54,674 nucleotides of DNA from Bacteroidota bacterium (GTDB lineage: Bacteria > Bacteroidota > Bacteroidia > Bacteroidales > Bacteroidaceae): contig JAFABG010000021.1 of assembly GCA_023426145.1 (NCBI GenBank), positions 1-54,674 on the forward strand, read 5' to 3'. Numbering within the stretch: position 1 is the first letter of the stretch; each line of letters begins with the position of its first letter. Below the pieces are notes generated by a model, which had not been told where the DNA came from, searched no databases, and was given only the letters and a program-made list of their open reading frames with translations. This document shows positions 1-7,337 of the stretch, one piece after another. The translations under genes and the position numbers were made by a program.

Positions 1-150
1 TGACTGGCGGGGCTTCTTTGTTTTTACCCCCTCTTGCATGCAACTGTAGGGTCTGCAAGAAATGCTAAGCAGCAAGTATGATCCGATACACACCGATCTG
101 AGTGAATCGGGATGTGAAAGTAGGAAGGCCCAAAAAGAAACCTATAATAG
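1..150. other. Non-coding segment with several hairpins, identity unresolved
   Basis: No convincing reading frame covers this segment. Three possible stems are visible: GGGG near 9-12 with CCCC near 27-30; CTTGCA near 33 with TGCAAG near 54; and CCGAT-a-CAC (83-91) with GTG-a-ATCGG (102-110), the best of them. This could be the 3' part of a structured RNA or of a leader that begins left of the window. I could not match it to RNase P RNA, tmRNA, SRP RNA or a riboswitch class. Confidence 0.3.
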
Positions 151-179
151 CTATTAAAAAAGTGAATATTTACTGATAA

Positions 180-214
180 TTTGTATGTTATGAGGAGAAT
201 TATTCGTATCTTTG
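180..214 (+). promoter_or_regulatory. Promoter for the yceD-rpmF-fabH operon
   Basis: TATCTTTG at 207-214 matches the Bacteroidetes -7 consensus TAnnTTTG. TTTG at 180-183 can serve as the -33 element, with a slightly long 23-base spacer. Transcription would start near 220, about 35 bases before the first gene. Confidence 0.6.
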
Positions 215-256
215 TCGCCCGAATTGTAATCTAACGATTTAAAAAACAGAGAAGCT

Positions 257-835
257 TTGGGTAAATTTGATAAGTACAAAATAGATTTGAAAGGTATGCA
301 AGCAGACTCTGCTAAGTATGAGTTTGTTTTGGATAACCTTTATTTCGCCCATATTGATGGTCCTGATGTTCAGAAAGGGAAAGTTAATGTAACTTTGACT
401 GTTAAAAGAACCTCTGGTGCTTTCGAATTGAGCTTTCAGACAGATGGTGTGGTATGGGTACCATGTGACCGTTGTCTAGATGATATGGAACTTCAAATCA
501 GTTCATCTGATAAACTGATGGTGAAATTCGGACATGAATATGCTGAGGAAGGGGATAATCTCATTATAATTCCTGAGGAAGAGGGTGAGATTAACGTTGC
601 TTGGTTCATGTATGAGTTTATTGCACTCTCTATACCAATGAAGCATGTACATGCACCTGGGAAGTGTAATAAAGCTGTTACTAGTAAATTGAGTAAGCAT
701 CTTAAAACAGATGCTAACGATGATAACGATGAAGTCTTTGACGCTGGAGGAGATGATATCGTAGAAGAGGAAGAAATGGAGGAACAAATTGATCCTCGAT
801 GGAATGAATTAAAAAAAATATTAGATAATAATTAA
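257..835 (+). CDS. YceD/DUF177 family protein
   Basis: 192-residue protein of the DUF177 (YceD) family, which is almost always encoded directly before rpmF and is linked to 23S rRNA/ribosome assembly. A pair of cysteines in PCDRCLDD near residue 72 fits the family's conserved CxxC. The C-terminal part (about 145-180) is very acidic, rich in Asp and Glu. The start used is TTG at 257; it gives the N-terminus MGKFDKYKIDLKGM, which looks like Bacteroides homologues. The next in-frame ATG is at 296 and would remove part of the conserved N-terminus. rpmF follows after 12 bases, so the two are surely co-transcribed. The exact biochemical role of the Bacteroidetes protein is inferred only from family and context. 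Confidence 0.85.
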   Translation: MGKFDKYKIDLKGMQADSAKYEFVLDNLYFAHIDGPDVQKGKVNVTLTVKRTSGAFELSFQTDGVVWVPCDRCLDDMELQISSSDKLMVKFGHEYAEEGDNLIIIPEEEGEINVAWFMYEFIALSIPMKHVHAPGKCNKAVTSKLSKHLKTDANDDNDEVFDAGGDDIVEEEEMEEQIDPRWNELKKILDNN

Positions 836-847
836 AGTTTTAAGAAA

Positions 848-1033
848 ATGGCACATCCTAAGAGAAGACAATCAAAAACAAGAACTGCAAAGAGAAGAAC
901 TCATGATAAGGCAGTAGCTCCAACATTGGCTATTTGTCCGAATTGCGGAGAATGGCATGTTTATCACACTGTATGCGGTGCATGCGGTTACTATAGAGGT
1001 AAGCTTGCTATTGAAAAAGAAGCAGCTGTATAA
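848..1033 (+). CDS. rpmF: 50S ribosomal protein L32
   Basis: 61-residue L32, a small basic protein of the large ribosomal subunit near the peptide exit region. The N-terminus MAHPKRRQSKTRTAKRRTHD is the typical rRNA-binding segment. Two cysteine pairs, CPNC and CGAC, form the zinc-ribbon type (C+ form) of L32, which suggests there is no zinc-free selection on this copy. It sits between DUF177 and fabH, the usual neighbourhood that couples ribosome and fatty-acid synthesis genes. plsX, often found between rpmF and fabH in other bacteria, is absent here. Confidence 0.97.
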   Translation: MAHPKRRQSKTRTAKRRTHDKAVAPTLAICPNCGEWHVYHTVCGACGYYRGKLAIEKEAAV

Positions 1034-1053
1034 TTAGTACAGTATACTCAAGA

Positions 1054-1086
1054 CAGCCAGAGGGAAAAGCTCTCCGGCTGCTTTAG
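1054..1086 (+). terminator. Weak hairpin between rpmF and fabH
   Basis: CAGCC-AGAG (1054-1062) can pair with CTCT-cc-GGCTG (1070-1080), closing on a short A-rich loop. Only a few T residues follow, so this is more likely a partial terminator or processing site than a full stop. Confidence 0.4.
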
Positions 1087-1119
1087 GTATTATAGTATTA
1101 CTAATTTAAAATAGGTTTG

Positions 1120-2127
1120 ATGGAAAAAATAAATGCAGTGATCACAGGGGTCGGCGGATATGTACCCGATTATATCTTGACTAACGAAGAGATATCAAAA
1201 ATGGTAGATACCAATGATGAATGGATTATGACTCGTATCGGAGTAAAAGAAAGACATATTCTGAATGAGGAAGGATTGGGAAGTTCTTATATGGCGCGTA
1301 AAGCTGCCAAGCAATTGATGAAGAATACTGGTGCTGATCCCGACGATATTGATTTAGTTATTGTTGCTACTACTACTCCTGATTATCACTTCCCTTCTAC
1401 CGCTTCTATTCTTTGCGATAAACTTGGACTGAAGAATGCGTTTGCTTTTGATTTGCAGGCTGCTTGTAGTGGTTTTCTCTATTTAATGGAGACTGCTGCG
1501 AATTTCATCCGTTCGGGAAGATATAAAAAAATAATCATTGTCGGTGCTGATAAGATGTCGTCAATGGTAGACTATACAGATCGTGCTACATGTCCTATTT
1601 TTGGTGATGGCGCAGCTGCCTTTATGGTTGAGCCAACTTTTGAAGATTATGGTATTATGGATTCGATCTTGAGAACGGATGGTAAAGGCTTACCTTTTCT
1701 TCATATGAAAGCAGGTGGTTCTGTTTGCCCGCCGTCTTATTTTACTGTAGACAATAAAATGCATTACCTTCATCAAGAAGGTAGAACTGTATTTAAATAC
1801 GCTGTTTCTAGCATGTCTGATGTATCTGCTGCTATTGCAGAGAAGAATAATTTGTCTAAAGATAATATAGATTGGATTGTTCCTCATCAAGCAAATGTGC
1901 GTATCATTGAAGCTGTAGCTCATCGTATGGAGGTTTCAATGGACAAAGTTCTTGTTAACATACAACACTATGGTAATACTAGTGCTGCTACGCTTCCTTT
2001 GTGTATTTGGGATTATGAGCACAAACTTAAAAAAGGTGATAATATCATTTTTACTGCGTTTGGTGCTGGTTTCACTTGGGGTGCAATGTACGTTAAATGG
2101 GGCTATGATGGTAAGAAAGAGTCATAA
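1120..2127 (+). CDS. fabH: 3-oxoacyl-[acyl-carrier-protein] synthase III
   Basis: 335-residue KAS III, which condenses acetyl-CoA (or a branched acyl-CoA) with malonyl-ACP to start type II fatty acid synthesis. The catalytic triad is visible: Cys116 in AACSGFLY, His256 in PHQANVRIIE and Asn286 in HYGNTSAATLP. Length is normal. The ATG at 1120 is taken as the start because it gives MEKINAVITGVGG; an adjacent in-frame TTG at 1117 would only add one residue. It follows rpmF after an 86-base gap that contains a weak hairpin, and a strong terminator closes the unit at 2154-2187. Bacteroides species usually have a second FabH, so which acyl primer this copy prefers cannot be told from sequence. Confidence 0.95.
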   Translation: MEKINAVITGVGGYVPDYILTNEEISKMVDTNDEWIMTRIGVKERHILNEEGLGSSYMARKAAKQLMKNTGADPDDIDLVIVATTTPDYHFPSTASILCDKLGLKNAFAFDLQAACSGFLYLMETAANFIRSGRYKKIIIVGADKMSSMVDYTDRATCPIFGDGAAAFMVEPTFEDYGIMDSILRTDGKGLPFLHMKAGGSVCPPSYFTVDNKMHYLHQEGRTVFKYAVSSMSDVSAAIAEKNNLSKDNIDWIVPHQANVRIIEAVAHRMEVSMDKVLVNIQHYGNTSAATLPLCIWDYEHKLKKGDNIIFTAFGAGFTWGAMYVKWGYDGKKES

Positions 2128-2153
2128 CGTAAGTTACTGAACGATAATATAGA

Positions 2154-2187
2154 AAACGCATCCTATTTCGATTCGATGCGTTTTTTT
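2154..2187 (+). terminator. Rho-independent terminator after fabH
   Basis: AAACGCATC (2154-2162) pairs perfectly with GATGCGTTT (2175-2183), and seven T residues lie at 2181-2187. It ends the yceD-rpmF-fabH unit. Confidence 0.85.
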
Positions 2188-2211
2188 GTCTCAACCAATA
2201 AAATATAGAGA

Positions 2212-3093
2212 ATGCATAAAGCCGGTTTTGTTAATATTGTAGGAAATCCAAATGTCGGAAAATCGACATTGATGAATGCTTTGGTAGGAGAACGAGTTTC
2301 AATTGCCACTTTTAAAGCGCAGACTACTCGTCATCGTATTATGGGGATCTATAATACGGATGATATGCAGATTGTTTTTTCTGATACGCCTGGGGTGTTG
2401 AAGCCTAACTACAAGTTACAGGAATCGATGCTTAATTTTTCTACTTCTGCATTGTCAGATGCAGATGTATTACTTTATGTGACAGATGTGGTTGAGACAC
2501 CAGATAAAAATAATGAGTTTATGGGAAAGGTGCGCCAAATGGAGGTACCTATCTTATTATTAATAAACAAAATTGACCTGACTGATCAGGAAGGTTTAGT
2601 TAAACTGGTTGAAGAGTGGAAAGAGTTACTTCCACAGGCTGAAATTATTCCTATTTCAGCGGCGAATAAGTTTAATGTGGCCTATCTTATGAAACGTATA
2701 CAAGAACTTTTGCCTGACTCTCCTCCTTATTTTGGTAAAGAACAGTGGACGGATAAGCCTGCTCGTTTCTTTGTAAATGAAATTATTCGCGAAAAAATTC
2801 TTTTATATTATGATAAAGAGATTCCTTACTCGGTAGAAGTTGTAGTCGAAGAATTTAAGGAGGAAGAAAAGAAAATTCATATCAGGGCATTGATTTATGT
2901 AGAGCGTGATTCGCAAAAGGGAATTATTATCGGTAAGCAGGGAAAAGCATTGAAGAAAGTTGCTACCGAAGCTCGTCGAGAATTGGAACGTTTCTTTGGA
3001 AAAACTATTTTCCTAGAAACTTATGTAAAAGTTGATAAGGATTGGCGTAGTTCAGATAAAGAATTACGAAATTTTGGTTATCAGTTAGATTAA
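2212..3093 (+). CDS. era: GTPase Era
   Basis: 293-residue Era, a membrane-associated GTPase that binds the 3' end of 16S rRNA and checks small-subunit maturation. The G-domain motifs appear in order: G1 GNPNVGKST near residue 11, G3 DTPG near 59, G4 NKID near 119 and G5 SAA near 149. The C-terminal KH domain is seen around 205-285 with the GKQGKALKKV loop. Length is normal. It lies only 24 bases after the fabH terminator with no clear TAnnTTTG element between, and is followed after 49 bases by der, another ribosome-assembly GTPase, so the two probably form a unit. Confidence 0.97.
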   Translation: MHKAGFVNIVGNPNVGKSTLMNALVGERVSIATFKAQTTRHRIMGIYNTDDMQIVFSDTPGVLKPNYKLQESMLNFSTSALSDADVLLYVTDVVETPDKNNEFMGKVRQMEVPILLLINKIDLTDQEGLVKLVEEWKELLPQAEIIPISAANKFNVAYLMKRIQELLPDSPPYFGKEQWTDKPARFFVNEIIREKILLYYDKEIPYSVEVVVEEFKEEEKKIHIRALIYVERDSQKGIIIGKQGKALKKVATEARRELERFFGKTIFLETYVKVDKDWRSSDKELRNFGYQLD

Positions 3094-3142
3094 AAAGTAT
3101 TCATGCGACTGTGATAGTCGTAAAAAAACAAGGTATTGAACT

Positions 3143-4456
3143 ATGAATAATTTAGTTGCAATTGTAGGACGTCCGAATGTGGGCAAGTCTACCTTATTTA
3201 ACCGCCTGACTAAAACTCGTCAGGCCATTGTGAACGAAGAAGCTGGTACTACTCGTGACAGACAGTATGGAAAGTCCGAGTGGCTTGGACGTGAATTTTC
3301 CGTGGTGGATACTGGCGGATGGGTTGTTAACTCCGATGATATTTTTGAAGAAGAAATCCGGAAACAAGTAATATTGGCCGTTGATGAAGCGGATGTTATT
3401 TTGTTTGTTGTGGATGTGATGAATGGAGTAACTGATTTGGATATGCAAGTAGCAACGATATTAAGGCGTGCTAATAGCCCCGTTATTATGGTTGCTAATA
3501 AAACAGATAATAATGAATTGCAATACAATGCTCCTGAATTCTATAAACTAGGGTTGGGTGATCCATATTGTGTATCTGCTGTTACCGGAAGTGGTACTGG
3601 TGATTTGATGGATTTAATTGTTAGTAAATTCAGTAAAGAGACTTCTGAAATCTTGGATGATGATATTCCTAGATTTGCAGTTGTAGGACGTCCAAATGCG
3701 GGTAAATCTTCTATTGTTAATGCTTTCATAGGCGAAGACCGTAATATTGTAACAGAAATAGCTGGTACTACGCGTGACTCTATTTACACACGGTATAATA
3801 AATTTGGATTTGACTTTTATTTGGTAGATACAGCTGGTATTCGTAAAAAGAATAAGGTAAACGAAGATTTGGAATATTATTCAGTTATTCGATCTATCCG
3901 TTCGATTGAAAATTCAGATGTATGCATTCTGATGCTTGATGCTACTAGAGGTGTTGAGAGTCAAGATCTGAATATTTTATCTTTGATTCAGAAAAATCAA
4001 AAGGGCTTAGTAGTTGTCATTAATAAGTGGGATTTGATTGAAGATAAGACTGCGAAAATGATGAAAGAATTTGAAGCGACTATTCGTTCTCGTTTTGCTC
4101 CTTTTGTTGATTTTCCTATTATCTTTGCATCTGCATTAACCAAACAACGTATACTCAAAGTGCTTGAGGAATCTCGTCTGGTTTATGAAAATCGTACAAC
4201 AAAGATACCTACCGCTCGTTTAAATGAAGAGATGCTTCCGCTTATTGAAGCTTATCCACCTCCATCAAATAAAGGTAAGTATATTAAGATTAAGTATATA
4301 ACTCAATTGCCTAATACTCAGGTTCCTTCATTTGTTTATTTTGCCAATCTACCACAATATGTGAAAGAACCCTATAAGCGTTTTCTTGAAAATAAGATGC
4401 GTGAAAAGTGGAATCTTACAGGTACACCTATAAATATCTATATCCGTCAGAAATAA
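3143..4456 (+). CDS. der: Ribosome-assembly GTPase Der (EngA)
   Basis: 437-residue Der with two GTPase domains in tandem and a C-terminal KH-like domain, needed for 50S subunit maturation. The first G domain has GRPNVGKST near residue 8, DTGG and NKTD; the second has GRPNAGKSS near 180, DTAG and NKWD. The KH-like part occupies about residues 350-437. Length is normal for the family. It sits directly after era, and a strong hairpin follows before the convergent lptB gene. Confidence 0.97.
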   Translation: MNNLVAIVGRPNVGKSTLFNRLTKTRQAIVNEEAGTTRDRQYGKSEWLGREFSVVDTGGWVVNSDDIFEEEIRKQVILAVDEADVILFVVDVMNGVTDLDMQVATILRRANSPVIMVANKTDNNELQYNAPEFYKLGLGDPYCVSAVTGSGTGDLMDLIVSKFSKETSEILDDDIPRFAVVGRPNAGKSSIVNAFIGEDRNIVTEIAGTTRDSIYTRYNKFGFDFYLVDTAGIRKKNKVNEDLEYYSVIRSIRSIENSDVCILMLDATRGVESQDLNILSLIQKNQKGLVVVINKWDLIEDKTAKMMKEFEATIRSRFAPFVDFPIIFASALTKQRILKVLEESRLVYENRTTKIPTARLNEEMLPLIEAYPPPSNKGKYIKIKYITQLPNTQVPSFVYFANLPQYVKEPYKRFLENKMREKWNLTGTPINIYIRQK

Positions 4457-4476
4457 GATATTAACGATTAAACAAG

Positions 4477-4512
4477 TTCGCCCGGTAAAAGACTTTTTCC
4501 GGGCGAATTTTA
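4477..4512 (+). terminator. Terminator between der and lptB
   Basis: TTCGCCCGG (4477-4485) pairs with CCGGGCGAA (4499-4507) and is followed by TTTTATT. The stem would fold in both directions, but the T tract favours termination of der. Confidence 0.85.
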
Positions 4513-4561
4513 TTAGAATTAAATCGATGAGTCGTTTGAAATGAAACGGTGCTATTGAATA

Positions 4562-5329
4562 CTATTCATTGTTGCTTAGTTGGAAGTCCTTACGTCGTAA
4601 CACAAAGCTGTTACTTAAATACTTCTCACGTACAATTTTATTTTCGGCGAGCTCTTCTGGTGTACCTTGAAATAAAATTTTGCCTTCAAATAGCAAATAT
4701 GCTCGATCTGTAATGCTTAAAGTTTCTTGAACATTGTGGTCGGTAATCAGAATACCTATATTTTTATCTTTGAGTTTCCATACAATCTGCTGAATATCTT
4801 CTACTGCAATAGGATCTACACCGGCAAATGGTTCATCTAGCATGATGAATTTGGGGTCAATCGCTAGGCAGCGTGCGATTTCTGTACGACGACGTTCACC
4901 TCCAGATAGTTGATTCCCTTTGTTCTTGCGTACCTTTTGAAGGCGAAACTCAGCGATAAGACTTTCAAGCTTTTCTTTCTGATACTCTTTGGGTTTATTA
5001 GTCATTTCAAGTACAGCAGCTATATTGTCCTCTACGCTCATTTGGCGAAACACAGAAGCTTCTTGTGCAAGATAGCCAATGCCATTCTGCGCTCGTTTAT
5101 ATACAGGGTATTTTGTGATTTCAAGATCGTTAAGAAAGATTCTCCCTTCATTAGGTGTAATTAGCCCTACCGTCATGTAGAAGGAAGTTGTCTTACCAGC
5201 CCCATTGGGTCCTAATAAGCCTACAATTTCACCTTGTTTCACATCGATGGAAACATGGCTTACAACGGTTCGTTTTCCGTATTTTTTTACCAAGTCTTCT
5301 GTGCGAAGTACCATCTTGCTATCTTCCAT
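4562..5329 (-). CDS. lptB: LPS export ABC transporter ATP-binding protein LptB
   Basis: 255-residue ATPase of the LptB2FG transporter, which extracts lipopolysaccharide from the inner membrane and pushes it along the Lpt bridge. Walker A is GPNGAGKT (residues 40-47), the Q-loop lies in YLAQEASVF, the signature is LSGGERRR, Walker B ends in MLDEPFAGVDP and the H-loop is TDHNVQET. The Q-loop and signature context are characteristic of LptB rather than of amino-acid importers. The ATG at 5329 is used; an ATG five codons later is possible. The gene is transcribed away from mlaE, sharing a 75-base divergent promoter region. LptF and LptG are not in this window. Confidence 0.93.
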   Translation of the reverse strand: MEDSKMVLRTEDLVKKYGKRTVVSHVSIDVKQGEIVGLLGPNGAGKTTSFYMTVGLITPNEGRIFLNDLEITKYPVYKRAQNGIGYLAQEASVFRQMSVEDNIAAVLEMTNKPKEYQKEKLESLIAEFRLQKVRKNKGNQLSGGERRRTEIARCLAIDPKFIMLDEPFAGVDPIAVEDIQQIVWKLKDKNIGILITDHNVQETLSITDRAYLLFEGKILFQGTPEELAENKIVREKYLSNSFVLRRKDFQLSNNE

Positions 5330-5347
5330 ATTCTAGTTATTTTGCGG

Positions 5348-5355
5348 CAAATGTA
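5348..5355 (-). promoter_or_regulatory. -7 element for lptB
   Basis: Read on the minus strand this is TACATTTG, an exact TAnnTTTG match, about 20 bases before the lptB start. No good -33 TTTG is seen at the usual spacing. Confidence 0.5.
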
Positions 5356-5377
5356 GTAAAAATAAGCTGAAATAATG

Positions 5378-5385
5378 TACATTTG
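5378..5385 (+). promoter_or_regulatory. -7 element for mlaE
   Basis: TACATTTG, an exact TAnnTTTG match, ends 19 bases before the mlaE ATG. It is the mirror image of the lptB element 22 bases away. Confidence 0.55.
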
Positions 5386-5404
5386 CAGACAAATAGTGTG
5401 AGTT

Positions 5405-6148
5405 ATGATAAAAGCATTGAGAACTGTTGGACGCTATATCATGCTAATGGGACGTACTTTTTCACGGCCCGAACGCATGCGTATGTTTTTCCGACAATAC
5501 CTTAACGAGATGGAACAGTTGGGCGTAAACTCCATCGGAATTGTGTTATTGATTTCGCTTTTTATTGGAGCGGTAATTACTATTCAGATTAAGCTGAATA
5601 TTGAAAGTCCATGGATGCCTCGCTGGACTGTGGGGTATGTAACACGTGAAATTATGTTACTCGAATTTTCTTCTTCTATAATGTGTTTGATTTTAGCAGG
5701 GAAAGTTGGTTCTAATATTGCTTCAGAATTGGGAACAATGAGGGTGACACAGCAGATTGATGCACTAGAAATTATGGGAATCAATTCGGCTAATTATTTG
5801 ATTTTGCCTAAAATAACGGCAATGGTAACGGTCATTCCTATATTAGTTACATTTAGTATATTTGCTGGAATCATTGGTGCTTTCTGTACTTGTTGGTTCG
5901 CAGGGGTGATGAATGCTGTTGATTTAGAGTATGGATTGCAGTATATGTTTGTTGAATGGTTTATTTGGGCAGGTATTATTAAATCTCTTTTTTTCGCCTT
6001 TATCATTGCAAGTGTTTCTGCTTTCTTTGGTTATACGGTTGATGGAGGGTCTATTGCTGTGGGTAAAGCATCTACAGATGCAGTGGTGAGTAGTAGTGTA
6101 TTAATATTGTTTGCAGATTTAGTGTTAACAAAACTTTTAATGGGATGA
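5405..6148 (+). CDS. mlaE: MlaE-family phospholipid transport permease
   Basis: 247-residue integral membrane permease of the Mla/MCE lipid transport family, acting with the ATPase MlaF in the inner membrane to move phospholipids between the membranes. It has about five hydrophobic segments and the MlaE core (LAGKVGSNIASELGTMRVTQQIDALEIMGIN) followed by a long C-terminal membrane region with GYTVDGGSIAVGKA. Length is normal. Its last four bases overlap mlaF (ATGA), showing translational coupling. A periplasmic MCE-domain partner (MlaD) is not encoded next to it. Direction of transport cannot be judged from sequence. Confidence 0.92.
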   Translation: MIKALRTVGRYIMLMGRTFSRPERMRMFFRQYLNEMEQLGVNSIGIVLLISLFIGAVITIQIKLNIESPWMPRWTVGYVTREIMLLEFSSSIMCLILAGKVGSNIASELGTMRVTQQIDALEIMGINSANYLILPKITAMVTVIPILVTFSIFAGIIGAFCTCWFAGVMNAVDLEYGLQYMFVEWFIWAGIIKSLFFAFIIASVSAFFGYTVDGGSIAVGKASTDAVVSSSVLILFADLVLTKLLMG

Positions 6149-6915
6149 TTGATATTAAGGGACTTTATAAATCTTTTGAGGATAAAACCGTATTGAGCGA
6201 TATCAATTCGACTTTTGAGAATGGAAAGACTAATTTGATTATTGGGCAAAGTGGGTCTGGTAAAACCGTATTGATGAAATGTATTGTGGGGTTACTAACT
6301 CCTGAAAAAGGGGAGGTTTTATATGATGGGCGTAACCTCGTTCTGATGGAGAAGAAAGAGAAAAAAATGCTCCGTAAGGAAATGGGGATGATTTTTCAGA
6401 GTGCGGCCCTTTTTGATTCTTTGTCTGTGTTGGATAATGTGATGTTTCCATTAAATATGTTTAGTAATGACACCTTGCGTGACCGAACTAGGCGTGCGAT
6501 GTTTTGCTTGGAACGTGTGAATTTGAATGAGGCAAGAAATAAATATCCTGGTGAAATTAGTGGAGGAATGCAGAAACGTGTGGCCATTGCCCGTGCTATC
6601 GCTTTAAATCCTCAGTATTTATTTTGCGATGAGCCTAATTCTGGGCTTGATCCAAAAACGTCATTAGTGATTGATGATTTGATTCATGATATTACTCGGG
6701 AGTATAATATGACCACTATAATTAATACCCACGATATGAATTCAGTACTTGGAATAGGTGAAAAGGTGATTTATATTTATGAAGGGCATAAAGAGTGGGA
6801 AGGTACTAAAAATGATATATTTACATCTACTAACGAACGCTTAAATAATTTTATTTTTGCTTCGGACTTGCTGCGTAAGGTGAAAGATGTTGAGATCCAA
6901 AATAGAGAAGGGTAG
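6145..6915 (+). CDS. mlaF: MlaF-family ABC transporter ATP-binding protein
   Basis: 256-residue ATPase partner of MlaE. Walker A is GQSGSGKT (residues 34-41), the signature is ISGGMQKRVAIARAIA, Walker B is YLFCDEPNSGLDP and the H-loop His is in INTHDMNSV. The ISGGMQKR signature and GLDP D-loop are typical of the MlaF/TtgA2 type. It starts inside the mlaE stop codon (ATGA), so the two products are made together. A bidirectional terminator follows within about 20 bases, so the transcript ends here. Confidence 0.93.
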   Translation: MIDIKGLYKSFEDKTVLSDINSTFENGKTNLIIGQSGSGKTVLMKCIVGLLTPEKGEVLYDGRNLVLMEKKEKKMLRKEMGMIFQSAALFDSLSVLDNVMFPLNMFSNDTLRDRTRRAMFCLERVNLNEARNKYPGEISGGMQKRVAIARAIALNPQYLFCDEPNSGLDPKTSLVIDDLIHDITREYNMTTIINTHDMNSVLGIGEKVIYIYEGHKEWEGTKNDIFTSTNERLNNFIFASDLLRKVKDVEIQNREG

Positions 6916-6931
6916 TATAATTCTCGGGCAT

Positions 6932-6970
6932 AAAAAAACTTCTGTCATCATGTGGCAGAAGTTACTTTTC
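6932..6970. terminator. Bidirectional terminator between mlaF and the RRM gene
   Basis: AACTTCTG (6937-6944) pairs with CAGAAGTT (6956-6963), extended inside by further pairs. An A run on the left (6932-6938) gives a T tract for the minus-strand gene and ACTTTTCTT on the right serves mlaF. It can end both convergent transcripts. Confidence 0.8.
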
Positions 6971-6995
6971 TTCTAAGCTATGTTAGCGTCGGCAA

Positions 6996-7241
6996 TTAAG
7001 CTCTTGGTCTAGCTTCCTTAACTACCATTGTACGGCCCATGTATTCAGCTCCGTTCAATTCAGCGATTGCTTTAGCAGCTGCAGCATCGTCTTCCATTTC
7101 AATGAAAGCGAATCCTTTTGATTTACCGGTTTCACGGTCCATAACTACTTTAACTGATGATACTGCTCCATAATCTTCCATTACTTGTTGCAGATCTCCT
7201 TCCTTAACACGGTAGTTAAGGTTTCCAACATAAATGTTCAT
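6996..7241 (-). CDS. Single-RRM RNA-binding protein
   Basis: 81-residue protein that is one RNA recognition motif and almost nothing else. RNP2 is IYVGNL (residues 3-8) and RNP1 is KGFAFIEM (42-49), with the aromatic residues that stack on RNA bases present. A short basic tail (VVKEARPRA) follows. The start is the ATG at 7241; a longer frame upstream to 7298 would read through the A/T-rich leader and lacks family similarity. Small RRM proteins of this kind are abundant in Bacteroidetes, which lack Hfq in many lineages, and some act as global RNA regulators. The targets of this copy are unknown. The leader has an unusual hairpin and repeats, described separately. Confidence 0.93.
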   Translation of the reverse strand: MNIYVGNLNYRVKEGDLQQVMEDYGAVSSVKVVMDRETGKSKGFAFIEMEDDAAAAKAIAELNGAEYMGRTMVVKEARPRA

Positions 7242-7260
7242 AATGAGAATGATAAAAAAA

Positions 7261-7276
7261 TAAATAAATAAATAAA
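7261..7276 (-). repeat. Four tandem TAAA units in the RRM gene leader
   Basis: Four perfect copies of TAAA on the plus strand, read as UUUA repeats (overlapping AUUUA pentamers) in the mRNA of the RRM gene. They lie 20-35 bases upstream of its start codon. Confidence 0.9.
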
Positions 7277-7327
7277 ACTCTCTGGATAGATGGGGCAATA
7301 ATAAAAGGATTAAAACGACAGAGAGTT
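7276..7327 (-). promoter_or_regulatory. Predicted 5'-terminal stem-loop in the RRM gene leader
   Basis: AACTCTCTG (7276-7284) and CAGAGAGTT (7319-7327) are perfect 9-base inverted repeats separated by 34 bases. In the minus-strand mRNA the stem would start within a few bases of the predicted transcription start and is followed directly by a U-rich run. It could be an attenuator, an RNA-stability element or an autoregulatory site. Confidence 0.5.
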
Positions 7328-7329
7328 TA

Positions 7330-7337
7330 CAAATATG
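7330..7337 (-). promoter_or_regulatory. Likely -7 element of the RRM gene
   Basis: On the minus strand this reads CATATTTG, one mismatch from TAnnTTTG. Transcription would start near 7325, giving a leader of roughly 85 bases. Confidence 0.45.

Noticed and set aside
1..150. Cobalamin riboswitch, suggested by GCAACTGT and GGAAGG
   Set aside because: The conserved boxes are not in the right order, and the downstream genes have no link to B12.
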